The notes below the pieces were generated by a model. It saw only the letters and a list, made by a program, of their open reading frames with translations, ran no database searches and had not been told where the DNA came from. Of a stretch of 64,000 nt of DNA, positions 1 through 11,083 are shown one piece after another (position 1 is the first letter of the stretch; every line of letters starts with the position of its first letter). Made by a program: the position numbers and the translations under genes. Source of the DNA: Erythrobasidium yunnanense (Eukaryota; Basidiomycota; Cystobasidiomycetes; Erythrobasidiales; Erythrobasidiaceae); the NCBI GenBank assembly GCA_001600175.1, contig BCJC01000002.1, positions 2,453,111 to 2,517,110 on the forward strand. The letters run 5' to 3'.

Positions 1-1810
1 TTGTAGAAGTTGACAAAGCCGGTTCCTCGGGATCGTTTCGTGTTGGGGTCCATTACGATACGGGCATACTTGACACCGCCAAACGATTTGAAGCTTTAAA
101 GATAGGTTAGCCTTTCGTCTTCGCCGGAAGCGATACCTGACTTACAGATTGTAGAGCTCATCTTCGGTCGCTTCAAACTGGATATTGCGAACGAAAAGGG
201 TGGTGCCCTCATCCGCGACTTTCGCTTTGCTCGCTTCGCCACCTTTCTCTGCATCTTCGTCCGACAATTCGGCGTCACTAGGAGGCTCCAGCTCAGTCAT
301 ATCGATGGGCTCAGGTGTTAGGTCATCTTCTTCGTCTTCGTCCTCATCCTCGTCGCTATCCTCTTCTTCATCTTCGTCTGAGTCCGAAGCGTCCGGATCT
401 TGCTCCATGCCATTCTTTGACTCCTTAGCCTCTTCTGGCACTGAGGTAGCCTTGTTCGCTTCCGCTTCCAGCTTCATGTACTGCTCTTTTCCAATGGCCC
501 AATCCACAGCACACATCCGCCCCTTGACGCCCACGATCTTGCCCTTCTCCTTCTTTCTCTTTATGCTCGACAGCTCGTGGCTCGCGGCTTCTGTTATGCG
601 ATCTTTCTCCATTCCAGCGTAGATTCGCTTGTTGTTCATGCCTTCCAAGGCCGCTTGAGCAGATGCCTTGGTGATGAATGTTATGAAGGCATAGCCTTTG
701 AGTAGTCGTATTGTTTGTATGGAGCCAAAACCAGCAAAGGCAGATGCAATATCAGGCAGAGTGACCTGTGGATTGGATATCCAAAGTCAGCAGATGTTTT
801 GCATAATGCTAATATATATTGAAACTCACGTCAAAAGCCAGATTTCTGACGATCAAACGGCCACCGCGCTGGTCTGTCACGCCTTTGCGGCTGAGAGTAT
901 CGTCTTCCCACTTGTTCTTGGCTCGAACGAGACATCCTTTGGTTACAGTATCGTGAAGCTTCCTCTCCAGCTGTTTGGCGACTTGCGACGACGGGCACTC
1001 AAGCAGGACAAGCGGCTCGATTGTCGTGATTGGCGTGGCATCTTCGTTATTCGACGTGATTACACGATGCGTTGATGGTGTGATATAGATTTGCGAAGAG
1101 TCTAAAGCGCCTGATCCAGTATTAATGCTGTAGCAGATCTTCTTCAGTTTCTTCTGCAGGGCTTTCTTGGTCGCTTGGTCATTGACATCGAGACCTCCTT
1201 CTAGAACGATGGTGCGACTGTCTTTCGCATTATCGATTCCTGACTCCGCTCCATTCTGCTTCTCGCCATCTGCCTGTCCACCTTGCCTTGCAGCTCGCTT
1301 GGCTTCTCTTCGTACAGCATACGCGTTCCGCACATTGGTATTCTCCGCTAACGGCACGAAGGAGGCATTGCTCTGCATTGGATCTTCCACATCGCTGTCC
1401 TCGTCTGCTGCTGCACCGTTCTTGCCTGGAGCACCTCGCTGCCTTCGCTGTGCCCATTTCACACTGATTTTCTTCCCATCTATGATTGTCCCATCGAGCT
1501 CCTTGATAGCTTTCTCCGCATCATCTTTCAATACGAATTTGGCGAACCCATAGCCTTTGCCTTGACCAGGGCTAGTCTGCGAAGTGACAATAAATGCAGT
1601 TCGTATGGGACCAATTGCGGAAAGCAAAGCAGAAAGGGACTGGGAAGTGTATGCGGAAGGTAGGGAAGATACGAGAAGGGTTGTGATGGATTGCGATTGG
1701 GATTTCGAGCTGTATACGAAACTGCGTCAGAAACTACTTGCTTGCCGGGCAGGATTTTCAGCGCACGTCGACGCAGCTGATGAAGCTGCCGTATTGGATG
1801 TTGTAGCCAT
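1..1810 (-). CDS. NOP4: NOP4/RBM28-like multi-RRM nucleolar protein (3' end beyond window)
   Basis: RNA-binding protein predicted to act in the nucleolus in 60S subunit maturation, by analogy with yeast Nop4 and human RBM28. At least three RRM domains are visible: the first has RNP2-like LLVSSLP and RNP1-like KGYGFAKF, the second has GRLIVRNLAF and KGYAFITF, and the third follows an acidic Asp/Glu/Ser stretch and has TLFVRNIQF and RGTGFVNF, where the window ends. The start at 1810 is inferred: the RRM1 frame is closed upstream by a stop, and a 45-nt GTGCGC...GCAG intron (about 1720-1764) joins MATTSNTAASS to the RRM frame in phase. Further introns lie near 770-832 and 95-148. RRM spacing with an acidic linker before RRM3 fits Nop4; another multi-RRM nucleolar protein is less likely. 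The gene is head to head with BUR1. Confidence 0.82.
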
Positions 1811-2266
1811 GGTGTGAATGTTGGCTAGATCTTCACGTCTAGCTTTCCAATGGTTTCAAACGCCGAAGCCTTCCTCAAGAACCGGATGCTTGATTGTGTA
1901 ACGTTCGCCTGTACCAGGCCTTAAGCTTTGATGTATACCTTGCAAAGGTCGTGTAAACCTTTGGTAACACTTCTTTGAATCGCTGTAAAGTCGACCTTCC
2001 AATTGATCTCCAGCTGACATGGGTTTCCCTTACGCGTTTCGCTCTAAGAACGCTCAAAGATCACGCAAACAAGCGAGGCATATGCAAGGCTATACATACT
2101 GCTGGCAGCATCAAGAAATCTAGCTAGAAAAGCTGTTAAAGCCCGGCTGTCTTTCGAGCTTCCAGGGCTGTTTCCCGACTTGAAGCGAACGAATGAGCTG
2201 TCATAACGATTTCAAGCTTCAGCAAGAAGTCCTGCAGACATAAGAAACAGTGCCGGCATTCTGGCC
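1811..2266. promoter_or_regulatory. Divergent promoter region between NOP4-like gene and BUR1 kinase
   Basis: This 456-nt interval separates two start codons that point away from each other. No RNA gene, repeat or convincing coding exon was seen. It must hold both promoters and 5' leaders, but no specific factor site could be assigned. Confidence 0.5.
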
Positions 2267-5200
2267 ATGTCTGGCAACCCACCAAAGCTCAGCTTCGCTA
2301 CTTTGGCCAAGACTGCAGCTGCCGACAGCAATAGAAGCAAATCGCAGCATCGTAGTACCGCAAGCACTAGTCGAGATGCTAATGTATTAGACGAAGACGG
2401 CAATGCCCTTGCTGCCACGTCGAGCAACAAGCTGCCTTCGAAAGGCCCGACAGGGCTAAGTATACGTGGTGCAGCTACAAGCAATGGGGTACATCCAATT
2501 CCAATTTCAGCTTCTCTACCACCCAAGCCAATGGCATCATCATCGTCCTCCTCACAATCGGAAGCGGTCTCGACGGCACCGCAATCTGCTGGACTGTCGA
2601 TCAAGGGTCGCTCCTCCTCTGGAAGTTCGGCGCCAGTATCAGCATCCAGTCAGGCTTCTGCAGAACCTTCTACTAAGACACAGGCGCCCAGTAATGGGGC
2701 TTCGAACGGCAGCGCTCGGCCAGGCTCCATCAACATAATGGGCATGAGTCGTGCATCACAAGCGCCATCTCGCTCGCCGCTCTCGCCTAACAACAAAGGA
2801 AAGAGTAGAGCTGTTGAACCTCTATCAGCGAATACTGAAGAAGGCGAGATGCGGGAAGAGCAGGATGCGCAGCTAGCAGTGCTGCATAATGGCTCAGCGG
2901 ATGCTGCACCTTCAAAGCAAGAGATGCTGTCTGACAAGGAAGAAGGGGAAGAAGAAGGCGCGCTGGAGAACACGCCATACAACGATTACGACAAGCCGGA
3001 ATCACGGCCAGCTGCATCTCCATTCTCGAACGGCCAGAGCCATGCAAATTCGAAAGATCAGCGTTATGCAGATAGTCCGAATGGACGAGACGCTGGGGAC
3101 AGAGGGAGGAACAGATATGACGACGCTGAAGACGATAGGCGCTATGCTGGGCATGGTGGTGGCTCGGAATGGGAGACATCCGAAGGATGGGGTTACAACA
3201 GTCCAGGCCTACGAACAGACCGCTATAGTGATTCCTACGAGAGCTCAAGAGACCGTGACTCGCGTCGACACAGGGACAGCTCGAGAGAACGACGAAGAGA
3301 TAGAGAGGCAGGATACAGCAGATACAGTCCGTCCAGGAGATACGATGACGATGATCGATATGACGACGCCGATAGACGGCGAAGGCGAGAAAGGGACGAT
3401 TATCGAGCCAGCAACCACCGAAAGGAAGACTCCTCGCGATATACAAGCTCCAGTCGTCACGCAAGCAGATACGAGGATAAAGAATACAGATCGCGATACG
3501 ATGCAGACGCACGCGAGTACGAGTCGAGCGCAAAAAGGCGCAGTCGTCGTGACTCTAGGTCATTATCGCCTGCCAGAGAACCGGACTATAAGCGAAGAAG
3601 AGAGGAGAGAACTACCTACCGGGTTAGTTCGAGATACGAGGATGATAGGGCAGATCCGAGGCGAGACTCCGGCCGCTCACCCCGACGTCGGGAAAGAGGG
3701 AGGTCTCGCTCACGTTCGCGTTCGCGCTCACGATCTACTTCTCGCTCGCCAAGAGTACAAGAACGCGCACCCGACTTTCACGATGAGCCTGGAGCACCTG
3801 CACATCCGTCGAGGGAGCTGGCTCCTAGTCTGACAGCTTCGAATACCCCTTCACTTCCGCCCGCACCACAATCAGCTCGATTACCTATCGGCATAGCAGG
3901 CTTACCGCCCAAACCATCCTTCATCCCTTCCTCGTCAGCTATGCAGCCATCGCTCAGCCGGACTGCCGCGCTTCCATCCAAGCCAACCTTACAGAGGTCA
4001 GACTCACAGGCCAAGGTGGTTCAACCGCCTCAGAACCCTGTAGCTACTCCCTTCTTCCTCCCGACACCTAAATCTGAGGCAAGCGTCAAGGAGGAGGTCA
4101 CCGCTAATGGCCAGGGTAGTCAGCAGGACGAGGCTTTCGTAGGAATGCAGATTGACGAGAAAGCATTGTCAGCGAAGGTCAATGTCCAAGCTCGTATGTT
4201 CACTCTGTTTGGGTGCAGCAAGCTTGACGACTATAAGCTGGAAGAAAAGCTGGGCGAAGGTACCTTCGGAGTTGTCCACAAAGCGCGGCGAAAGGCGGGA
4301 ACAGTCAAAGTCCTTAGCGAAGAAGAGAGCAAGCAACGTCGCCTGACTGAGCGTACTGCGCTGCCGAAACCCTACCAGAGCAAGGTGAAAGAAGGAGATG
4401 TCGTAGCTCTGAAAAAGATCGTCATGCACAACGATATGGACGGCGTGCCTATCACAGCTCTTCGTGAGATTAGAATCCTCAAAAGTCTAAATCACCCAAA
4501 TGTCGTGCCAGTCGTAGATATGGCTTTTCAAGAAGGTCAGCTGCTGCGAATCTGGCCTTCTTGCGCAACCGATGCTGACGTCAGTTCCAGGTGACTACCA
4601 ATCTCTAGCTCGCGGGACAGTATACATGGTCTTTCCGTACATGGCGCACGATCTGGCAGGTCTTCTAGAGAACAAGAAAATCCTGACACTGGAACCAAGC
4701 TTGCTTAAGCTATACGCCAAACAACTGCTAGAAGGCACCTCTTATCTGCACAGAAACAAGATCCTACATAGAGACATGAAAGCTGCCAATCTCCTCATTG
4801 ACGATGAAGGCGTTCTGCAAATCGCAGACTTTGGTCTTGCCCGAAGCATCGAAGATCCCAAAGAGGCCAACGGCTCGCGCAGAGTAAGTGGAATGACTTT
4901 AGTCTTGCTATCTGCTTCTGACCCCATCGCACACAGGAGTATACCAATTGCGTCGTGACGAGGTGGTATCGTCCACCTGAGCTGCTTCTAGGCTTACGCG
5001 CATATGGACGCCCCATCGATATGTGGGGAGTCGGCTGTGTCATCGGCGAAATGTTCTTCAGACATCCCATCTTTACGGGCTCTAGCGATCTCGACCAAGT
5101 GGCTAGAATCGTACAAATGTGCGGCACTATTGACGAAAACTCTATGCCAGGGTATATGAATATGCCAGATGCGAAGAACATACAGTTTAGCCACGCCAAT

Positions 5201-5566
5201 CGCAATGTGAAGCGCGAATTCTCAAGGTCAGTCGGCTTAGCGCAATCACAAATTATCTCGCTAACATTATCATACAGATTCTCTGATGAGCTAGCCGATC
5301 TTCTCGACAAGCTTCTTATACTAGATCCAGAAACGAGACTGACTGCCGATGCTGCTCTCGACCACGAGTGGTTCTGGAGTGATCCTCTGCCAGCTACGCC
5401 TGGCTCAGTCGAGGTCTTCCCATCATCACACGAGTACGACAAGCGGAAAGCACGACAAGACCGTAGCCGTCACGGTTCCGAGAAAAACAAGGCAGCACAA
5501 GAAGCAGCCTTCCGCGGACCCAACACAGTCGTCAAGATGCCAGGTCAAGTACAAATGCCTGCACCG

Positions 5567-5612
<46 letters not shown>

Positions 5613-6118
5613 CGGCTATGCAAGTGCCGTACATGTCGCAGCCTTTCAATGCAAATGCGAGAGCCGTACCCCAATATCAGGCGGTACAGCCGACTCAGCA
5701 GCAGTGGCCTGCACCTCTACCTTCGCGGCCAGTAGGCTTTCAACAACCGATGGCGGCTGCCCCTGGACCGCATGCATTCACTCAGGCAGTTCCACCAATG
5801 CCATACCCACAACCCATCTATTCACAACCTCCACCAGCCCAACATATACCTTACGGTCAACCGCAACAGCGCCCCTATCAGCCTACTTATCAAGCACCCG
5901 GATCAGCCTCTTCCCTTCCACCTCCTATATCATCGTTACCTGCTAAGCCGACCGGTATGCGCCTCGGCCAGATGATATCGACTGCTGCATCGGCAGCTTC
6001 ACGTATGAAGAGCACAGCTCCTACTGGAGAAACAGATCCGTACAGGCGGAGGAATTCGCCTCCTCGTAAAATAGCAGGAACGAGTGCAGCCAGTGATAGA
6101 TCAGGCAGATTACCTTAG
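2267..6118 (+). CDS. BUR1: BUR1/CDK9-type Ser/Thr kinase with RS-rich N-terminal extension
   Basis: Cyclin-dependent kinase predicted to phosphorylate the RNA polymerase II C-terminal domain and Spt5 during elongation. Four exons (2267-4535, 4591-4883, 4937-5226, 5278-6118) join in frame to about 1230 residues. Residues 1-650 are low complexity: Ser/Pro-rich, then strongly Arg/Asp/Ser-rich with RS repeats ([12 protein letters not shown]). The kinase domain follows: Gly loop [13 protein letters not shown] lysine, cyclin-binding helix [11 protein letters not shown], catalytic [11 protein letters not shown], activation segment ending [21 protein letters not shown] and the post-kinase SSHEYDKR motif are typical of CDK9/Bur1. 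The C-terminus is Gln/Pro-rich with a run of about 15 Gln at 5567-5611 encoded by mixed CAA/CAG. The N-terminus is much longer than in yeast Bur1 and recalls CDK12; see findings. Confidence 0.92.
5567..5611 (+). repeat. CAA/CAG trinucleotide tract (polyglutamine) in the kinase tail
   Basis: About 15 consecutive glutamine codons. CAG predominates at the start and CAA and CAG alternate afterwards. The mixture of codons lowers slippage compared with a pure CAG run, which suggests a maintained protein feature rather than a recent expansion. Confidence 0.9.
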
Positions 6119-6451
6119 ATACCACGTTAGACGACAAGTTACGACTATTGCTACACGCTGTTGTTACATGTATTACGCAGCCCTCGTTTTCTAGCGGTAA
6201 AGCTGACAGTCCCGCTCGAGCAATGTAGCCATAAATTCCTTCGGCAACACAACACGCTGTCGACAGGACCTGCCGGGTCGAAGATGGGTCTGTTGCTGTA
6301 TTCTGCCCATCATGTGACGTCGCTGCTTGGACATGGCGTTGCTGCCGGATATGCAGCTGATTGACCGTGAGACGGTATGATGGAGCTTATGGCTAGCCTA
6401 GCTTGAGACGTGTTTGACCAGCTGTCTATAGGACGTAAGATGTGCCCATGT
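6119..6451. other. Convergent 3' intergenic region (BUR1 / RPC9)
   Basis: 333 nt between two convergent stop codons. It presumably holds both 3' UTRs and poly(A) signals. No structured RNA, repeat or further exon was recognised. Confidence 0.4.
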
Positions 6452-7456
6452 CTATGTTTCCTGCACTTCGTCAATTTCTCGCATTTCTGCATCTCGGCCT
6501 GCATCGCCAGTACCCTCGTCGACTGAAAGGAAACAAGCAAGTTAGCGCCACGACCTGTCTTACTCCGCAAAGCAAGTGAGTACTTACTAAGATCGTTCTC
6601 CTCATCTGGCATGAAATCCGCCTCTCCGAGATTATCATCTTCGTCTGCATAGATCTCCTCGTTCATGCGTTCCTGATCCTCCTCAATCTCCTCTTCCAGC
6701 TCAGCTGCTTCTTCCTCCTCCTCCTTGACTGCGTCAGCTGCTTCATGCGCACTAGCTTCGGCTTTCTCTTCTTCCGCATTGTTCGCGGCTGATGGATCGA
6801 AGATCTCCAAGAGCTGACCAATAGCTTCTTCGGAGAAGCGAGATTCTAGCTCGTCGATTATCTAACAGAAGATTAATTACCTTCATTGCATCGAAACTGA
6901 GGAGCCTGGCCTGGACTAACCACATGTAAGTCGACTGCTGCCGTCGGTGCCAAGTTAACAAGCATGAGCTTCTCAGTCTTTGTCAAGGCATTTGTACTGC
7001 TGCCGCTTGAAGTGTCCGCCAGTGTAGGTATCGCTGAAAGCGCGTCTAGCGTCCTCTTTATACTCTTTGGCGTCTGCTTCTGACAAGGAAGGGAATCTTG
7101 CGTCAAGTACTTCAGGGTCTTCAACCAAGGATACGTCAGTCAAGTGCGTTATGTCATGCGACTTTAGGACCTACTTCAACCTGTACTGTCCGCAAATTGG
7201 AGGGGACAATCTTCTGAATGCCATTCTTGTAGTCGACATACGGCTGGCCTGGAATTGCCTCTTTTGCATTGCGCAACTTTGGCGGTACGCTCTTCTTATA
7301 GCGAATGATGGCCTTCTCCTGATCTTTCACGTCGGCCTGCATGAGGGCCAGAACTTCGTAGTTCGAGAGAAACGCAGCATGAACGTCGAGGACCTATATC
7401 GTTTCGCATGAGAATGTGCTTGACTTCGGTATACTCTGCTTCTGAATCACCTGCAT
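6452..7456 (-). CDS. RPC17: RNA polymerase III subunit RPC9 (C17/CRCP family)
   Basis: Stalk subunit of RNA polymerase III, which pairs with Rpc25 and contacts the TFIIIB factor Brf1. The spliced N-terminus reads MQVLDVHAAFLSNYEVLAL, matching the family start (M-VL--R-AFLSNYEV). The helical HRDC-like region follows with LTKTEKLMLVNLAPTAAVDL and then IIDELESRFSEEAIGQLLEI. The tail is very acidic and ends EIDEVQET. Length after splicing is close to the family norm plus this acidic extension. The start is set by a tiny first coding exon of two codons (7451-7456, ATGCAG), followed by a 57-nt intron; the conserved second exon has no in-frame ATG of its own at the right place. Four introns are inferred (about 7394-7450, 7103-7158, 6861-6920 and 6540-6590). 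Confidence 0.9.
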
Positions 7457-7635
7457 CTTGCTTTATCAAGCTGAGATTTGGTGATCTTTTAACAATATAT
7501 GGGTCGCAAGGCAGATGGCGAAGCTCCAGACGGATCTTGTACAGGGTTATCAAAATTCGAAAGGGTAGTCTTAAGGGAATCTGCGAATGTCGTTGATTTG
7601 TCAGAAGTACAACCTTGCGGCTCTCGTTTGTACCG

Positions 7636-9358
7636 ATGTTATCGAAAAAGGGCAAGAAAGGCAAAGGCCGTCAAGATACATCTGGACCAGCTTCGTACGA
7701 TGATCTCTGCGAGCTAGCAGACAAAGAAGCGCGTGTCGTAACTTGTCGAAATAGAGCCTCAGCTGACGATTTGTCATTAGGAAGGGCAAGGTACCCGCTA
7801 TCAGTTCGTAAGATACATGGCACTTATGGCATCGAGATGAATAGCGAATATGAACTCTATCTACCTCCTATGATCGCAGGGCGAGAAAGCCCAGAAACAT
7901 CTAGAGACAGCCTTGGATCTTTACAAGCAAGCTTCCAGTTATGCTGGTATAACATCTCAAGAAGGTCATGATGCTGTCTATAACGCGTAAGCGAAGAGAA
8001 ACTAACTTTCATGCGAGCCTAATACGATCACTCATAGAGGCCGACTTCAGTACATGCTCGCAACGGAGATTTATGGACTTCCGCAAGCATATACCTCGCT
8101 TCTAGACAGCATCGCATCGTCTCGCCAATGTCTGGCTCTTCAGCCAGACTCCGTCGATGCAGCCTTCAATCTGGCTCAGAGCTTGAATACGCTTGGCGAA
8201 TATGTTTCCGATGATACTTCTCAGATATCTCCTATCTCCTCCTTCTCTTCTTCTGCTGTATGGCATGAAGCGCGGACGATACTGCGCCAGGTTCAAGAGG
8301 CTCAGATGCGACTCTTGCAAGATACTCCATCCACACCCTCTTCTAGTCAAAACAATAGTGGAACATCAACGCCAATGGAGGCTGCACAAGAGAGCGATCT
8401 AGAGCGGAATGTATCGGAAGAAACTGTGATTACCGCCTCAGCTGTTATCGAGACGCTCCTAGCCGCTATCGAAGTGGATCTGGCGCTTATGAATGATACC
8501 TACGGTCCATCTATCTTGGCTGACATCGAATCACTGCTTGCTCTCGCTATGCAGCTTGATATGAGAGACGGCTATATGGCAAAGGAGATTCGCAGTACAA
8601 GGCACAGCGCAAGCACGGCAATACTCGAGGCACAGCAGGATGCAGGACTTCCATTCAACCTGGAACCCTTCCTCGCAATTATACAAGATCAGCAAAGCCA
8701 GCTTGGCCAGGGCAAGGCCGATCCTTCTGAGTTGACGGAACTGGCGGATAGTCTCGTCCTCATAGCGAAGATCAAGTCGCACTCATCTGATGTTTCAGCT
8801 ATGGCCGATCTGCAGACTGCCAAACAGCTTTACGAGCAAGCTCGCGCAGTTCTGCAAAATCCGCTCCAGAGACCGTCTGGAACCCCTTCGCACCATATAC
8901 CTGCCATTGTCTCTTCCATACTCTGCTCCGAAGCAGCTGTTACAGTCGCTTTGGGTATTCTAGGCGGAGGGTCATCTGAAGCACTTCAAGCAGCGCAGCA
9001 GTTGGCTCTACAGGCGCTCGATGTCCTTGGCGGGCCATTCAGACAAGCATCCACATCTTCTTCCCAAGCGCTATCATTCGCGAAGACGCCCAGGCATCTG
9101 GCGCGGCAGGATTACCGGACTATACTGGCGACTCAGGAAGCTGCCTTGTGGGTAGTCCGCTCGCAACTCATCGGGCAGCCATCGCCGGAGCGCATAAAGC
9201 CTCTGCACGCCTTACTGAAGGGAGTCTGGCCAGACAAGGGAGATCTAGAGAGGGCGGTCAAGGCGTGGTACGAGGAGGAGACGAAGGGCATAATCGCGAC
9301 CGTCGCGGGTCAGAACAACGATGCAGCTGTCTGGGAACAGTTTATGAATGGCATGTAG
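7636..9358 (+). CDS. TPR-like helical-repeat protein, uncharacterised (possibly Acl4-like)
   Basis: The N-terminus is Lys/Gly-rich (MLSKKGKKGKGRQ), followed by helical repeat sequence: AQKHLETALDLYKQASSYAG, then DAVYNAGRLQYMLATEIYG and LALQPDSVDAAFNLAQSLNTLGE, which look like TPR units. The rest is alpha-helical and Ala/Leu/Gln-rich and ends VWEQFMNGM. Fungal proteins of this kind include the RPL4 chaperone Acl4, but the identity is only a suggestion. The last exon runs from about 8039 to 9358. A 51-nt intron precedes it (gtaagc...tcatag), and the first exon is joined by one long or two short introns between 7738 and 7889; that boundary is not settled. A 179-nt gap separates its start from RPC9, so the two are divergent. 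Confidence 0.6.
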
Positions 9359-9537
9359 CGGTAGCGGTTGTCAAAGAAGTGCAACTACCGCATCTCCGCT
9401 CTACCAAAAACTTGCATCGCCGTCCGCTCAGGCCAGCCTCATCGAGAAGCGTACTGTGACACATTCGGCAGCGAGATATCCTCACGTTCATATGACTATC
9501 CTTAGCAGCAAGGTCTAAAAAGCTAGCCAGCTGGAGC

Positions 9538-9541
9538 AAAA
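9538..9541 (-). terminator. RNA polymerase III T-run terminator of tRNA-Cys
   Basis: Four T residues on the minus strand, four bases beyond the discriminator base of the tRNA. This is the minimal fungal Pol III termination signal. Confidence 0.6.
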
Positions 9542-9581
9542 GAAGAGCGGCGAGGGCGGATCGAACGCCCGACCATTGGCA

Positions 9582-9601
9582 AACCCTACAGGAGGATGTA
9601 G
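9582..9601 (-). other. Canonical-position tRNA intron in the anticodon loop
   Basis: 20-nt insert after nucleotide 37, where nuclear tRNA introns normally lie. It contains a small hairpin, CTACA pairing with TGTAG. This one should be a substrate for the normal tRNA splicing endonuclease. Confidence 0.75.
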
Positions 9602-9622
9602 CTGCAAACCAAAGCTCTACCA

Positions 9623-9675
9623 CTATGGAGATACGTTAGAGACTGCGTGAACGGTCGGCGATAAGGTTTATTTAC
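9623..9675 (-). other. 53-nt GT-AG insert within the tRNA-Cys D-loop
   Basis: The insert begins gtaaat, carries ctctaac about 14 nt before its end and finishes ccatag. These are the donor, branch-like and acceptor signals of the protein-gene introns in this window, and its length matches theirs. It lies between AG (9677-9676) and TGGTA (9622-9618). Because AG also occurs at the insert's own 3' end, the exact junction is ambiguous by two bases, but the mature sequence is the same. Confidence 0.75.
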
Positions 9676-9899
9676 CTGAGCTATCTCCGCGCGCTGCAAG
9701 CCACGCTAGTACAAAACATACATAATGCCTTTTTGCGCAAAAAACGCTGTCGAGCCGTCATCTTGCAATGCCTTAAGGGCTTCTCCGCTGTCATGTCTAT
9801 CTAAGCTTCATCGAGAACTTAGCAGTCTACAACAAGCTTGCACTATCTCTCAGTCTCCTGTTCGTTTCCGTTTGTCCAAATTCCGACTCATGACAGGTC

Positions 9900-10831
9900 T
9901 TAACGGTCCATTCCCCTAAAGGTATAATTGGCGATTCTGTCGCGCATAGCAATAAGTTCAGGTGAGAACTTCATCCTAATAACGATTCCTGGACCTCCAG
10001 TATTCAGAGAGAAGCAGGACAGACTATCGATTAAGAAGCTGTCGAAAAGCTCGATGCGCAGATCATACCTTGCAGCCAGTAGCGAGTCTCTTCCTCCGCT
10101 CCCAATGTCAAATCTTAATGCCATAGCTTCATACTCCTCCACGGCCCCATAATGCTCCTCGTACAGCTGCTTGGCATACACATGAAGTGATGGCAGTCCG
10201 CCGTCTGTCTGGTAGCTACTAAGACCGATCGGACAGTCCGCAACTGTCATCACAGCATAATGAAGATACCTCGGAACAGCTGCGATCTCTCTGCTAAGCT
10301 GCAGAATTACTCGAAGATGCGGCTTGTACTGCGGATAGTCCAACACGAGAGCGGTCAAGAAGCCAGTCAAGTCGTGGTGCGAGTTGAACATCAAACGATG
10401 TAGGAAGAACTGAGCTTTGTCGTCATCTGTGGGAAGTTCTTGGGCGCCCGCCGTATCGAGTTTTCGGAAGTACGAGGAGAATGAACTGATATCGAAAGTC
10501 AAGGGTTCGAGGAACAACTTGGATAGGCCGAGAGCAGAAAGTTATGAAGAGGAGGAACCAAGGACTTCTCGCTGGCGGTGAGGTCGTGACGCTTGTCCGA
10601 GTCTCGAATCTTGTCAAGGACATCGAGAAAGTCATCGCTTGTGACGGGGAGAGATAAGTTCTGCATCAAAGCTCGAGCGATTCCAGCTCTTCGATTCCAA
10701 CGTGCGCTGATATTCGCAAGGGCCCAATCGACCTTGCTATGCTCTGGATAATCCTCCCAAACGCGTCTGACCTTAAGATTTTCGTCATGGGCTGCTGCAC
10801 CAGAAGCGAGAAGAGAATCGCGTAAGGACAT
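9900..10831 (-). CDS. Hypothetical protein, family not recognised
   Basis: The start MSLRDSLLASGAAAHDENLK at 10831 leads into a helical region rich in charged residues. The downstream exon runs LFLEPLTFDISSFSSYFRKL to the C-terminus YTFRGMDR. The two open stretches are in different frames and join through a 41-nt GTTCCT...CCAAG intron (about 10514-10554) that has a CATAAC branch-like motif. No signal peptide, membrane segment or catalytic motif was recognised. Length is about 295 residues. Continuous coding sense across a clean frame-restoring junction supports a real gene, but the function is unknown. The gene is convergent with the TPR-like gene, with tRNA-Cys between them. Confidence 0.6.
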
Positions 10832-11083
10832 AATGCTGCGTACACAGTATACATAAGCCCGCGTGCGCTTCACGGAGTATCGTTCATTGCCGTAATGGGG
10901 ACAGGCGCGTAACTTACCTGTTTCAGGCTGTAAGCAGCTTCTACTGCAGGGCAGCGCAATAGTACCAAGTCCAGAGCTGCCTAGAGTGTGAAATTTGTGA
11001 ACACGCCTGGCGTGGGATGTAAAGATCGTAGAGAACCAAGATGCAAACACGCAAATTTATAACCTTATGAAGCTGATATTAGC

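Larger units (their letters stand above)
9546..9690 (-). tRNA. tRNA-Cys(GCA) with two introns, one in the D-loop
   Basis: After removal of two inserts the gene folds as a standard cloverleaf: acceptor GCGGAGA/TCGCCGC (one A-G mismatch at 5-68), TA at 8-9, D stem GCTC/GAGC with loop AGTGGTA, anticodon stem TTGGT/GCCAA with loop TTGCAGT, variable TGGTC, T stem GGGCG/CGCCC with loop TTCGATC, discriminator T73. GCA anticodon and U73 are both cysteine identity marks, and the joined D arm TAGCTCAGTGGTAGAGC matches eukaryotic tRNA-Cys. The first insert (53 nt, 9623-9675) interrupts the D-loop and hence the internal A box. The second (20 nt, 9582-9601) is in the usual place after position 37. The B box is intact and a T4 run follows the 3' end. 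The mature product would be 72 nt before CCA addition. Confidence 0.86.

Noticed and set aside
185-622. Ser-rich plus-strand reading frame
   Set aside because: Mirror of the acidic Asp/Glu/Ser linker of the NOP4-like gene on the minus strand, which has clear RRM domains.
2787-3533. Long minus-strand reading frame across the kinase N-terminus
   Set aside because: Antisense of the RS-rich region of BUR1; composition follows from the repeated Arg/Ser codons.
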